A stretch of 64,000 nt of DNA, taken from Megachile rotundata (Eukaryota > Arthropoda > Insecta > Hymenoptera > Megachilidae). Below are positions 25,670 to 40,458 of this stretch, piece by piece. The notes under the pieces are model-generated. The model made no database searches, was not told the DNA's origin, and saw only the letters and a list, made by a program, of their open reading frames with translations. Position 1 is the stretch's first letter, and each line of letters begins with the position of its first letter. Both the position numbers and the translations under genes were made by a program. The DNA lies in the NCBI RefSeq assembly GCF_050947335.1, contig NW_027473497.1:186001-250000 (forward strand), written 5' to 3'.

Positions 25670-27934
25670 TAATTGTCGTTCTATCGATCATATCTGCATA
25701 ATATGGTTAATAATATGAGTTAGATTGATAACAGTGAGTGTAATAAGTATAGTAATTGTCGTTCTATTAATCATATAAGCATAATATGGCTAATAATATG
25801 TGTTAGATTGATAATAATAAGAGTAATGAGTATAGTAGTTGTAGTTCTATCGATCATATCTGCATAATATGGTTAATAATATGAGTTAGATTGACAATAA
25901 TAAGAGAAATAAGTATAGTAATTGTAGTTCTACCGATCATATAAGCATAATATGGCTAATAATATGAGTTAGATTGATAATAATAAGACCAATAAGTATA
26001 GTAATTGTCGTTCTATCGATCATATAAGCATAATATGGCTAATAATATGAGTTAGATTGATAATAATAAGAGTAAAAAGAATAGTAATTGTCGTTCTATC
26101 GATCATATAAGCATAATATGGCTAATAATACGAGTTAGATTGATAATAATAAGACTAATAAGTATAGTAATTGTCGTTCTATCGATCATATAAGCATAAT
26201 ATGGCTAATAATATGAGTTAGATTGATAATAATAAGACCAATAAGTATAGTAATTGTCGTTCTATCGATCATATAAGCATAATATGGCTAATAATATGAG
26301 TTAGATTGATAATAATAAGAGTAAAAAGAATAGTAATTGTCGTTCTATCGATCATATAAGCATAATATGGCTAATAATACGAGTTAGATTGATAATAATA
26401 AGACTAATAAGTATAGTAATTGTCGTTCTATCGATCATATAAGCATAATATGGCTAATAATATGAGTCAGATTGATAATAATAAGAGTAATAAGTATAGT
26501 AATTGTCGTTCTATCGATCATACAAGCATAATATGGCTAATAATACGAGTTAGATTGATAATAATAAGACTAATAAGTATAGTAATTGTCGTTCTATCGA
26601 TCATATAAGCATAATATGGCTAATAATATGAGTTAGATTGATAATAATAAGACTAATAAGTATAGTAATTGTCGTTCTATCGATCATATAAGCATAATAT
26701 GGCTAATAATATGAGTTAGATTGATAATAATAAGAGTAATAAGTATAGTAATTGTCGTTCTATCGATCATATAAGCATAATATGGCTAATAATATGAGCT
26801 AGATTGATAATAATAAGATTAATAAGTATAGTAATTATCGTTCTACCGATCATACAAGCATAATATGGTTAATAATATGAGTTAGATTGATAATAGTGAG
26901 TGTAATAAGTATAGTAATTGTCGTTCTGTCGATCATATAAGCATAATACGGCTAATAATATGAGTTAGATTGATAATAATAAGAGTAATAAGTATAGTAA
27001 TTGTCGTTCTATCGATCATATAAGCATAATATGGCTAATAATATGAGTTAGATTGATAATAATAAGACTAATAAGTATAGTAATTGTCGTTCTATCGATC
27101 ATATAAGCATAATATGGCTAATAATATGAGTTAGATTGATAACAATAAGAGTAATGAGCATAGTAGTTGTCGTTCTATCGATCATATAAGCATAATATGG
27201 CTAACAATATGAGTCAGATTGATAATAATAAGAGTAATAAGTATAGTAATTGTCGTTCTATCGATCATACAAGCATAATATGGCTAATAATACGAGTTAG
27301 ATTGATAATAATAAGACTAATAAGTATAGTAATTGTCGTTCTATCGATCATATAAGCATAATATGGCTAATAATATGAGTTAGATTGATAATAATAAGAC
27401 TAATAAGTATAGTAATTGTCGTTCTATCGATCATATAAGCATAATATGGCTAATAATATGAGTTAGATTGATAATAATAAGAGTAATAAGTATAGTAATT
27501 GTCGTTCTATCGATCATATAAGCATAATATGGCTAATAATATGAGTTAGATTGATAATAATAAGAGTAAAAAGAATAGTAATTGTCGTTCTATCGATCAT
27601 ATAAGCATAATATGGCTAATAATACGAGTTAGATTGATAATAATAAGACTAATAAGTATAGTAATTGTCGTTCTATCGATCATATAAGCATAATATGGCT
27701 AATAATATGAGTTAGATTGATAATAATAAGACTAATAAGTATAGTAATTGTCGTTCTATCGATCATATAAGCATAATATGGCTAATAATATGAGTTAGAT
27801 TGATAATAATAAGAGTAATAAGTATAGTAATTGTCGTTCTATCGATCATATCTGCATAATATGGCTAATAATGTGAGTTAGATTGATAATAATAAGAGTA
27901 ATGAGTATAGTAATTGTCGTTCTATCGATCACAT
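25670..27934 (+). repeat. Mixed satellite segment with 17-mer fragments
   Basis: No genes. The left part carries the ATTAATCAT block at 25,761 and two GACCAATAAG monomers 249 bp (three monomers) apart, near 25,986 and 26,235, so a triplet is locally duplicated. A unit-9-like monomer at about 26,417 has CTAATAAT where the family has CTAACAAT. A second run of units 9-17 starts at about 27,164 and ends near 27,910. Confidence 0.78.
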
Positions 27935-30900
27935 AAGCATAATATGGCTAATAATATGAGTTAGATTGATAATAATAAGACTAATAAGTATAGTAATTGT
28001 CGTTCTATCGATCACATAAGCATAATATGGCTAATAATACGAGTTAGATTGATAGTAATAACAGTAGTGAGTATAGTAATTGTCGTTCTATCGATCACAT
28101 AAGCATAATATGGCTAATAATATGAGTTAGATTGATAATAATAAGACTAATAAGTATAGTAATTGTCGTTCTGTCGATCATATAAGCATAGTATGGCTAA
28201 TAATATGAGTTAGATTGATAATAATAAGAGTAATAAGTATAGTAATTGTCGTTCTATCGATCACATAAGCATAATATGGCTAATAATACGAGTTAGATTG
28301 ATAGTAATAACAGTAGTGAGTATAGTAATTGTCGTTCTATCGATCATATAAGCATAATATGGCTAATAATATGAGTTAGATTGATAACAATAAGAGTAAC
28401 GAGTATAGTAATTGTCGTTCTATCGATCATATAAGCATAATACGGCTAATAATATGAGTCAGATTGATAATAATAAGAGTAATAAGTATAGTAATTGTCG
28501 TTCTATCGATCATATAATCATAATATTGCTAATAATATGAGTTAGATTGATAATAATAAGAGTAATGAGTATAGTTATTGTCGTTCTATCGATCATGTAA
28601 GCATAGTATGGCTAATAACATGAGTTAGATTGATAATAATAAGAGTAATAAGTATAGTAATTGTCGTTCTATCGATCACATAAGCATAATATGGCTAATA
28701 ATATGAGTTAGATTGATAGTAATAACAGTAGTGAGTATAGTAATTGTCGTTCTATCGATCATATAAGCATAATATGGCTAATAATATGAGTTAGATTGAT
28801 AATAATAAGAGTAATGAGTATAGTAATTGTCGTTCTATCGATCATATAAGCATAATATGGCTAATAAAATGAGTTAGATTGATAATAATAAGAGTAATGA
28901 GTATAGTAGTTGTAGTTCTATCGATCATATCTGCATAATATGGTTAATAATATGAGTTAGATTGATAACAGTGAGTGTAATAAGTATAGTAATTGTCGTT
29001 CTATCAATCATATAAGCATAATATGGCTAATAATATGTGTTAGATTGATAATAATAAGAGTAATGAGTATAGTAGTTGTAGTTCTATCGATCATATCTGT
29101 ATAATATGGTTAATAATATGAGTTAGATTGATAATAATAAGAGTAAAAAGAACAGTAATTGTCGTTCTATCGATCATATAAGCATAATATGGCTAACAAT
29201 ATGAGTCAGATTGATAATAATAAGAGTAATAAGTATAGTAATTGTCGTTCTATCGATCATACAAGCATAATATGGCTAATAATACGAGTTAGATTGAAAA
29301 TAATAAGACTAATAAGTATAGTAATTGTCGTTCTATCGATCATATAAGCATAATATGGCTAATAATATGAGTTAGATTGATAATAATAAGACTAATAAGT
29401 ATAGTAATTGTCGTTCTATCGATCATATAAGCATAATATGGCTAATAATATGAGTTAGATTGATAACAATAAGAGTAATGAGCATAGTAGTTGTCGTTCT
29501 ATCGATCATATAAGCATAATATGGCTAACAATATGAGTCAGATTGATAATAATAAGAGTAATACAGTATAGTAATTGTCGTTCTATCGATCATACAAGCA
29601 TAATATGGCTAATAATACGAGTTAGATTGATAATAATAAGACTAATAAGTATAGTAATTGTCGTTCTATCGATCATATAAGCATAATATGGCTAATAATA
29701 TGAGTTAGATTGATAATAATAAGACTAATAAGTATAGTAATTGTCGTTCTATCGATCATATAAGCATAATATGGCTAATAATATGAGTTAGATTGATAAT
29801 AATAAGAGTAATAAGTATAGTAATTGTCGTTCTATCGATCATATAAGCATAATATGGCTAATAATATGAGTTAGATTGATAATAATAAGAGTAAAAAGAA
29901 TAGTAATTGTCGTTCTATCGATCATATAAGCATAATATGGCTAATAATACGAGTTAGATTGATAATAATAAGACTAATAAGTATAGTAATTGTCGTTCTA
30001 TCGATCATATAAGCATAATATGGCTAATAATATGAGTTAGATTGATAATAATAAGACTAATAAGTATAGTAATTGTCGTTCTATCGATCATATAAGCATA
30101 ATATGGCTAATAATATGAGTTAGATTGATAATAATAAGAGTAATAAGTATAGTAATTGTCGTTCTATCGATCATATCTGCATAATATGGTTAATAATATG
30201 AGTTAGATTGATAACAGTGAGTGTAATAAGTATAGTAATTGTCGTTCTATTAATCATATAAGCATAATATGGCTAATAATATGTGTTAGATTGATAATAA
30301 TAAGAGTAATGAGTATAGTAGTTGTAGTTCTATCGATCATATCTGCATAATATGGTTAATAATATGAGTTAGATTGACAATAATAAGAGAAATAAGTATA
30401 GTAATTGTAGTTCTACCGATCATATAAGCATAATATGGCTAATAATATGAGTTAGATTGATAATAATAAGACCAATAAGTATAGTAATTGTCGTTCTATC
30501 GATCATATAAGCATAATATGGCTAATAATATGAGTTAGATTGATAATAATAAGAGTAAAAAGAATAGTAATTGTCGTTCTATCGATCATATAAGCATAAT
30601 ATGGCTAATAATACGAGTTAGATTGATAATAATAAGACTAATAAGTATAGTAATTGTCGTTCTATCGATCATATAAGCATAATATGGCTAATAATATGAG
30701 TTAGATTGATAATAATAAGACTAATAAGTATAGTAATTGTCGTTCTATCGATCACATAAGCATAATATGGCTAATAATACGAGTTAGATTGATAGTAATA
30801 ACAGTAGTGAGTATAGTAATTGTCGTTCTATCGATCACATAAGCATAATATGGCTAATAATATGAGTTAGATTGATAATAATAAGACTAATAAGTATAGT

Positions 30901-32200
30901 AATTGTCGTTCTGTCGATCATATAAGCATAGTATGGCTAATAATATGAGTTAGATTGATAATAATAAGAGTAATAAGTATAGTAATTTTCGTTCTATCGA
31001 TCACATAAGCATAATATGGCTAATAATACGAGTTAGATTGATAGTAATAACAGTAGTGAGTATAGTAATTGTCGTTCTATCGATCATATAAGCATAATAT
31101 GGCTAATAATATGAGTTAGATTGATAACAATAAGAGTAACGAGTATAGTAATTGTCGTTCTATCGATCATATAAGCATAATACGGCTAATAATATGAGTC
31201 AGATTGATAATAATAAGAGTAATAAGTATAGTAATTGTCGTTCTATCGATCATATAATCATAATATTGCTAATAATATGAGTTAGATTGATAATAATAAG
31301 AGTAATGAGTATAGTTATTGTCGTTCTATCGATCATGTAAGCATAGTATGGCTAATAACATGAGTTAGATTGATAATAATAAGAGTAATAAGTATAGTAA
31401 TTGTCGTTCTATCGATCACATAAGCATAATATGGCTAATAATATGAGTTAGATTGATAGTAATAACAGTAGTGAGTATAGTAATTGTCGTTCTATCGATC
31501 ATATAAGCATAATATGGCTAATAATATGAGTTAGATTGATAATAATAAGAGTAATGAGTATAGTAATTGTCGTTCTATCGATCATATAAGCATAATATGG
31601 CTAATAAAATGAGTTAGATTGATAATAATAAGAGTAATGAGTATAGTAGTTGTAGTTCTATCGATCATATCTGCATAATATGGTTAATAATATGAGTTAG
31701 ATTGATAACAGTGAGTGTAATAAGTATAGTAATTGTCGTTCTATCAATCATATAAGCATAATATGGCTAATAATATGTGTTAGATTGATAATAATAAGAG
31801 TAATGAGTATAGTAGTTGTAGTTCTATCGATCATATCTGTATAATATGGTTAATAATATGAGTTAGATTGATAATAATAAGAGTAAAAAGAACAGTAATT
31901 GTCGTTCTATCGATCATATAAGCATAATATGGCTAACAATATGAGTCAGATTGATAATAATAAGAGTAATAAGTATAGTAATTGTCGTTCTATCGATCAT
32001 ACAAGCATAATATGGCTAATAATACGAGTTAGATTGATAATAATAAGACTAATAAGTATAGTAATTGTCGTTCTATCGATCATATAAGCATAATATGGCT
32101 AATAATATGAGTTAGATTGATAATAATAAGACTAATAAGTATAGTAATTGTCGTTCTATCGATCATATAAGCATAATATGGCTAATAATATGAGTTAGAT
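27935..32200 (+). repeat. 33-monomer (2,739 bp + 1) tandem higher-order repeat
   Basis: The variant order at about 27,935-29,460 recurs at 30,675-32,200. Anchors are CATGTAAG at 28,582 and 31,322, the rare CATATAATCATAAT variant (AATCA at 28,516 and 31,256) and the GAACAG/CTAACAATATGAG block at 29,159 and 31,899; all pairs are 2,740 bp apart. That is 33 monomers plus the single-base insertion at 29,564 between them. Both copies lack the two monomers missing relative to 10.2 kb. The filler at 29,460-30,675 is 17-mer-family sequence plus the ATTAATCAT block. Confidence 0.83.
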
Positions 32201-32295
32201 TGATAATAATAAGAGTAATAAGTATAGTAATTGTCGTTCTATCGATCATATAAGCATAATATGGCTAATAATATGAGCTAGATTGATAATAATAA
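29155..32295 (+). repeat. Long-range duplicate, left copy (partner 59,451-62,341)
   Basis: The order matches 59,451-62,341. Offsets are 30,296 at 29,159, 30,295 at the ATTAATCAT marker (30,244) and the ATAATCAT marker (31,256), then 30,046 at 31,899. The last step is exactly three monomers, missing from the right copy: the CATGTAAG/AACATGAG stretch. Sharing the private ATAATCAT variant argues for common descent. Confidence 0.8.
29564..29564 (+). other. Single-base insertion in a monomer
   Basis: GTAATACAGTATAG replaces GTAATAAGTATAG, adding one C. Every marker spacing across this point carries the extra base; for example 28,470 bp is 343 monomers plus 1. It interrupts the reading frame of an otherwise standard unit-9 block, which is why no open frame appears here. 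Confidence 0.85.
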
Positions 32296-33474
32296 GATTA
32301 ATAAGTATAGTAATTATCGTTCTACCGATCATACAAGCATAATATGGTTAATAATATGAGTTAGATTGATAATAGTGAGTGTAATAAGTATAGTAATTGT
32401 CGTTCTGTCGATCATATAAGCATAATACGGCTAATAATATGAGTTAGATTGATAATAATAAGAGTAATAAGTATAGTAATTGTCGTTCTATCGATCATAT
32501 AAGCATAATATGGCTAATAATATGAGTTAGATTGATAATAATAAGAGTAATAAGTATAGTAATTGTCGTTCTATCGATCACATAAGCATAATATGGCTAA
32601 TAATACGAGTTAGATTGATAGTAATAACAGTAGTGAGTATAGTAATTGTCGTTCTATCGATCATATAAGCATAATATGGCTAATAATATGAGTTAGATTG
32701 ATAACAATAAGAGCAATGAGTATAGTAATTGTCGCTCTATCGATCATATAAGCATAATATGGCTAATAATATGAATTAGATTGATAATAATAAGAGTAAT
32801 AAGTATAGTAATTGTCGTTCTATCGATTATATCAGCATAATATGGTTAATAATATGAGTTAGATTGATAACAGTGAGTGGAATAAGTATAGTAATTGTCG
32901 TTCTATCAATCATATAAGCATAATATGGCTAATAATATGTGTTAGATTGATAATAATAAGAGTAATGAGTATAGTAGTTGTAGTTCTATCGATCATATCT
33001 GCATAATATGGTTAATAATATGAGTTAGATTGATAATAATAAGAGAAATAAGTATAGTAATTGTAGTTCTACCGATCATATAAGCATAATATGGCTAATA
33101 ATATGAGTTAGATTGATAATAATAAGAGTAAAAAGAATAGTAATTGTCGTCCTATCGATCATATAAGCATAATATGGCTAATAATACGAGTTAGATTGAT
33201 AGTAATAACAGTAGTGAGTATAGTAATTGTCGTTCTATCGATCATATAAGCATAATATGGCTAATAATATGAGTTAGATTGATAACAATAAGAGTAATGA
33301 GTATAGTAATTGTCGTTCTATCGATCATATAAGCATAATATGGCCAATAATATGAGTTAGATTGATAATAATAAGACTAATAAGTATAGTAATTGTCGTT
33401 CTATCGATCATATAAGCATAATATGGCTAATAATATGAGTTAGATTGATAATAATAAGAGTAATAAGTATAGTA
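30497..33474 (+). repeat. Long-range duplicate, right copy (partner 9,475-12,640)
   Basis: It carries the same ordered variants as its partner, including GTCGCTCTATCG at 32,733. It is two monomers shorter near 31.15 kb and has a regular monomer where the partner is scrambled. Private changes include TATCAGCATAAT and GAGTGGAATAAG at 32.83-32.88 kb and GGCCAATAAT near 33,342. Confidence 0.8.
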
Positions 33475-36400
33475 ATTGTAGTTCTACCGATCATATAAGC
33501 ATAATATGGCTAATAATATGAGTTAGATTGATAATAATAAGAGTAAAAAGAATAGTAATTGTCGTCCTATCGATCATATAAGCATAATATGGCTAATAAT
33601 ACGAGTTAGATTGATAGTAATAACAGTAGTGAGTATAGTAATTGTCGTTCTATCGATCATATAAGCATAATATGGCTAATAATATGAGTTAGATTGATAA
33701 CAATAAGAGTAATGAGTATAGTAATTGTCGTTCTATCGATCATATAAGCATAATATGGCTAATAATATGAGTTAGATTGATAACAATAAGAGTAATGAGT
33801 ATAGTAATTGTCGTTCTATCGATCATATAAGCATAATATGGCTAATAATATGAGTTAGATTGATAATAATAAGACTAATAAGTATAGTAATTGTCGTTCT
33901 ATCGATCATATAAGCATAATATGGCTAATAATATGAGTTAGATTGATAATAATAAGAGTAATAAGTATAGTAATTGTCGTTCTATCGATCACATAAGCAT
34001 AATATGGCTAATAATACGAGTTAGATTGAAAGTAATAACAGTAGTGAGTATAGTAATTGTCGTTCTATCGATCATATAAGCATAATATGGCTAATAATAT
34101 GAGTTAGATTCATAACAATAAGAGTAATGATTATAGTAATTGTCGTTCTATCGATCATATAAGCATAATATGGCTAATAATATGAGTTAGATTGATAATA
34201 ATAAGACTAATAAGTATAGTAATTGTCGTTCTATCGATCACATAAGCATAATATGGCTAATAAAACGAGTTAGATTGATAGTAATAACAGTAGTGAGTAT
34301 AGTAATTGTCGTTCTATCGATCATATAAGCATGATATGGCTAATAATATGAGTTAGATTGATAGTAATAACAGTAGTGAGTATAGTAATTGTCGTTCTAT
34401 CGATCATATAAGCATAATATGGCTAATAATATGAGTTAGATTGATAATAATAAGAGTAATGAGTATAGTAATTGTCGTTCTACCGATCATATACGCATAA
34501 TATGGCTAATAATATGAGTCAGATTGATAATAATAAGAGTAATAAGTATAGTAATTGCCGTTCTATCGATCATATCTGCATAATATGGTTAATAATATGA
34601 GTTAGATTGATAACAGTGAGTGTAATAAGTATAGTAATTGTCGTTCTATCAATCATATAAGCATTATATGGCTAATAATATGAGCTAGATTGATAATAAT
34701 AAGATTATTAAGTATAGTAATTATCGTTCTACCGATCATACAAGCATAATATGGTTAATAATATGAGTTAGATTGATAATAGTGAGTGTAATAAGTATAG
34801 TAATTGTCGTTCTGTCGATCATATAAGCATAATACGGCTAATAATATGAGTTAGATTGATAATAATAAGAGTAATAAGTATAGTAATTGTCGTTCTATCG
34901 ATCATATAAGCATAATATGGCTAATAATATGAGTTAGATTGATAACAATAAGAGTAATGAGTATAGTTATTGTCGTTCTATCGATCATGTAAGCATAGTA
35001 TGGCTAATAATATGAGTTAGATTGATAATAATAAGACTAATAAGTATAGTAATTGTCGTTCTATCGATCATATAAGCATAATATGGCTAATAATATGAGT
35101 TAGATTGATAATAATAAGAGTAAAAAGAATAGTAATTGTCGTTCTATCGATCATGTAAGCATAATATGGCTAATAATATGAGTTAGATTGATAATAATAA
35201 GAGTAATAAGTATAGTAATTGTCGTTCTATCGATCACATAAGCATAATATGGCTAATAATACGAGTTAGATTGATAGTAATAACAGTAGTGAGTATAGTA
35301 ATTGTCGTTCTATCGATCATATAAGCATAATATGGCTAATAATATGAGTTAGATTGATAACAATAAGAGTAATGAGCATAGTAGTTGTCGTTCTATCTAT
35401 CATATAAGCATAATATGGCTAATAATATGAGACAGATTGATAATAATAAGAGTAATAAGTATAGTAATTGTCGTTCTATCGATCATATCTGCATAATATG
35501 GTTAATAATATGAGTTAGATTGATAACAGTGAGTGTAATAAGTATAGTAATTGTCGTTCTATCAATCATATAAGCATAATATGGCTAATAATATGTGTTA
35601 GATTGATAATAATAAGAGTAATAAGTATAGTAATTGTCGTTCTATCGATCATATATGCATAATATGGCTAATAATGTGAGTTAGATTGATAATAATAAGA
35701 GTAATGAGTATAGTAATTGTCGTTCTATCGATCATATAAGCATAATATGGCTAATAATATGAGCTAGATTGATAATAATAAGATTAATAAGTATAGTAAT
35801 TATCGTTCTACCGATCATACAAGCATAATATGGTTAATAATATGAGTTAGATTGATAATAATAAGAGTAATAAGTATAGTAATTGTCGTTCTATCGATCA
35901 CATAAGCATAATATGGCTAATAAAATGAGTTAGATTGATAATAATAAGAGTAATGAGTATAGTAGTTGTAGTTCTATCGATCATATCTGTATAATATGGT
36001 TAATAATATGAGTTAGATTGATAATAATAAGAGTAAAAAGAATAGTAATTGTCGTTCTATCGATCATATAAGCATAATATGGCTAATAATACGAGTTAGA
36101 TTGATAATAATAAGACTAATAAGTATAGTAATTGTCGTTCTACCGATCATACAAGCATAATATGGTTAATAATATGAGTTAGATTGATAATAGTGAGTGT
36201 AATAAGTATAGTAATTGTCGTTCTGTCGATCATATAAGCATAATACGGCTAATAATATGAGTTAGATTGATAATAATAAGAGTAATAAGTATAGTAATTG
36301 TCGTTCTATCGATCATATAAGCATAATATGGCTAATAATATGAGCTAGATTGATAATAATAAGATTAATAAGTATAGTAATTATCGTTCTACCGATCATA

Positions 36401-39400
36401 CAAGCATAATATGGTTAATAATATGAGTTAGATTGATAACAGTGAGTGTAATAAGTATAGTAATTGTCGTTCTATCAATCATATAAGCATAATACGGCTA
36501 ATAATATGAGTTAGATTGATAATAATAAGAGTAATAAGTATAGTAATTGTCGTTCTATCGATCATATATGCATAATATGGCTAATAATGTGAGTTAGATT
36601 GATAATAATAAGAGTAATGAGTATAGTAATTGTCGTTCTATCGATCATATCTGCATAATATGGTTAATAATATGAGTTAGATTGATAACAGTGAGTGTAA
36701 TAAGTATAGTAATTGTCGTTCTATCAATCATATAAGCATAATATGGCTAATAATATGTGTTAGATTGATAATAATAAGAGTAAAAAGAATAGTAATTGTC
36801 GTTCTATCGATCATATAAGCATAATATGGCTAATAATACGAGTTAGATTGATAGTAATAACAGTAGTGAGTATAGTAATTGTCGTTCTATCGATCATATA
36901 AGCATAATATGGCTAATAATATGAGTTAGATTGATAACAATAAGAGTAATGAGCATAGTAGTTGTCGTTCTATCGATCATATAAGCATAATATGGCTAAC
37001 AATATGAGTCAGATTGATAATAATAAGAGTAATAAGTATAGTAATTGTCGTTCTATCGATCATACAAGCATAATATGGCTAATAATACGAGTTAGATTGA
37101 TAATAATAAGACTAATAAGTATAGTAATTGTCGTTCTATCGATCATATAAGCATAATATGGCTAATAATATGAGTTAGATTGATAATAATAAGACTAATA
37201 AGTATAGTAATTGTCGTTCTATCGATCATATAGGCATAATATGGCTAATAATATGAGTTAGATTGATAATAATAAGAGTAATAAGTATAGTAATTGTCGT
37301 TCTATCGATCATATAAGCATAATATGGCTAATAATATGAGTTAGATTGATAATAATAAGAGTAAAAAGAATAGTAATTGTCGTTCTATCGATCATATAAG
37401 CATAATATGGCTAATAATACGAGTTAGATTGATAATAATAAGACTAATAAGTATAGTAATTGTCGTTCTATCGATCATATAAGCATAATATGGCTAATAA
37501 TATGAGTTAGATTGATAATAATAAGACTAATAAGTATAGTAATTGTCGTTCTATCGATCATATAAGCATAATATGGCTAATAATATGAGTTAGATTGATA
37601 ATAATAAGAGTAATAAGTATAGTAATTGTCGTTCTATCGATCATATCTGCATAATATGGTTAATAATATGAGTTAGATTGATAACAGTGAGTGTAATAAG
37701 TATAGTAATTGTCGTTCTATTAATCATATAAGCATAATATGGCTAATAATATGTGTTAGATTGATAATAATAAGAGTAATGAGTATAGTAGTTGTAGTTC
37801 TATCGATCATATCTGCATAATATGGTTAATAATATGAGTTAGATTGACAATAATAAGAGAAATAAGTATAGTAATTGTAGTTCTACCGATCATATAAGCA
37901 TAATATGGCTAATAATATGAGTTAGATTGATAATAATAAGACCAATAAGTATAGTAATTGTCGTTCTATCGATCATATAAGCATAATATGGCTAATAATA
38001 TGAGTTAGATTGATAATAATAAGAGTAAAAAGAATAGTAATTGTCGTTCTATCGATCATATAAGCATAATATGGCTAATAATACGAGTTAGATTGATAAT
38101 AATAAGACTAATAAGTATAGTAATTGTCGTTCTATCGATCATATAAGCATAATATGGCTAATAATATGAGTTAGATTGATAATAATAAGACTAATAAGTA
38201 TAGTAATTGTCGTTCTATCGATCACATAAGCATAATATGGCTAATAATACGAGTTAGATTGATAGTAATAACAGTAGTGAGTATAGTAATTGTCGTTCTA
38301 TCGATCACATAAGCATAATATGGCTAATAATATGAGTTAGATTGATAATAATAAGACTAATAAGTATAGTAATTGTCGTTCTGTCGATCATATAAGCATA
38401 GTATGGCTAATAATATGAGTTAGATTGATAATAATAAGAGTAATAAGTATAGTAATTGTCGTTCTATCGATCACATAAGCATAATATGGCTAATAATACG
38501 AGTTAGATTGATAGTAATAACAGTAGTGAGTATAGTAATTGTCGTTCTATCGATCATATAAGCATAATATGGCTAATAATATGAGTTAGATTGATAACAA
38601 TAAGAGTAACGAGTATAGTAATTGTCGTTCTATCGATCATATAAGCATAATATGGCTAATAATACGAGTTAGATTGATAATAATAAGAGTAATAAGTATA
38701 GTAATTATCGTTCTACCGATCATACAAGCATAATATGGCTAATAATATGAGTTAGATTGATAATAATAAGACTAATAACTATAGTAATTGTCGTTCTATC
38801 GATCATATAAGCATAATACGGCTAATAATATGAGTCAGATTGATAATAATAAGAGTAATAAGTATAGTAATTGTCGTTCTATCGATCATATAAGCATAAT
38901 ATTGCTAATAATATGAGTTAGATTGATAATAATAAGAGTAATGAGTATAGTTATTGTCGTTCTATCGATCATGTAAGCATAGTATGGCTAATAACATGAG
39001 TTAGATTGATAATAATAAGAGTAATAAGTATAGTAATTGTCGTTCTATCGATCACATAAGCATAATATGGCTAATAATATGAGTTAGATTGATAGTAATA
39101 ACAGTAGTGAGTATAGTAATTGTCGTTCTATCGATCATATAAGCATAATATGGCTAATAATATGAGTTAGATTGATAATAATAAGAGTAATGAGTATAGT
39201 AATTGTCGTTCTATCGATCATATAAGCATAATATGGCTAATAATACGAGTTAGATTGATAGTAATAACAGTAGTGAGTATAGTAATTGTCGTTCTATAGA
39301 TCATATAAGCATAATATGGCTAATAATATGAGTTAGATTGATAACAATAAGAGTAATGAGTATAGTAATTGTCGTTCTATCGATCATATAAGCATAATAT

Positions 39401-40458
39401 GGCTAATAATATGAGTTAGATTGATAATAATAAGACTAATAAGTATAGTAATTGTCGTTCTATCGATCATATAAGCATAATATGGCTAATAATATGAGTT
39501 AGATTGATAATAATAAGAGTAATAAGTATAGTAATTGTCGTTCTATCGATCACATAAGCATAATATGGCTAATAATACGAGTTAGATTGAAAGTAATAAC
39601 AGTAGTGAGTATAGTAATTGTCGTTCTATCGATCATATAAGCATAATATGGCTAATAATATGAGTTAGATTGATAACAATAAGAGTAATGATTATAGTAA
39701 TTGTCGTTCTATCAATCATATAAGCATAATATGGCTAATAATATGTGTTAGATTGATAATAATAAGAGTAATGAGTATAGTAGTTGTAGTTCTATCGATC
39801 ATATCTGCATAATATGGTTAATAATATGAGTTAGATTGATAATAATAAGAGAAATAAGTATAGTAATTGTAGTTCTACCGATCATATAAGCATAATATGG
39901 CTAATAATATGAGTTAGATTGATAATAATAAGAGTAAAAAGAATAGTAATTGTCGTCCTATCGATCATATAAGCATAATATGGCTAATAATACGAGTTAG
40001 ATTGATAGTAATAACAGTAGTGAGTATAGTAATTATCGTTCTACCGATCATACAAGCATAATATGGCTAATAATATGAGTTAGATTGATAACAATAAGAG
40101 TAATGAGTATAGTAATTGTCGTTCTATCGATCATATAAGCATAATATGGCTAATAATATGAGTTAGATTGATAATAATAAGACTAATAAGTATAGTAATT
40201 GTCGTTCTATCGATCATATAAGCATAATATTGCTAATAATATGAGTTAGATTGATAATAATAAGAGTAATGAGTATAGTTATTGTCGTTCTATCGATCAT
40301 GTAAGCATAGTATGGCTAATAACATGAGTTAGATTGATAATAATAAGAGTAATAAGTATAGTAATTGTCGTTCTATCGATCACATAAGCATAATATGGCT
40401 AATAATATGAGTTAGATTGATAATAATAAGAGTAATGAGTATAGTAATTGTCGTTCTA
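33474..40458 (+). repeat. Mosaic satellite domain
   Basis: Satellite only. Parts return to the 20,834-bp offset with the left half: GCCGTTC at 13,724 and 34,558, and CATGTAAG at 14,140 and 34,974. Between 33.5 and 34.4 kb the order is shuffled without net length change. Private variants include AGATTCATAAC near 34,107, GGCTAATAAAACGAG near 34,260, TCTATCTATCAT near 35,393 and CATATAGGCATAAT near 37,227. The part at 35,837-38,093 is the partner of 5,105-7,360. A 15-monomer (1,245 bp) tandem starts near 39.7 kb: GTCGTCC at 39,954 and 41,199, GATTGAAAGTAA at 39,586 and 40,831. Confidence 0.8.
35837..38093 (+). repeat. Long-range duplicate, right copy (partner 5,105-7,360)
   Basis: This is the regular version of the segment whose left copy contains the compensated indel pair near 5.15-5.30 kb. 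The order runs GGCTAATAAAATGAG, ATATCTGT, GAGTAAAAAG, CTGTCGATC, GAGCTAG, CATATATGC/GTGAG, then the block at 36,962 and the ATTAATCAT block at 37,714. Confidence 0.75.
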
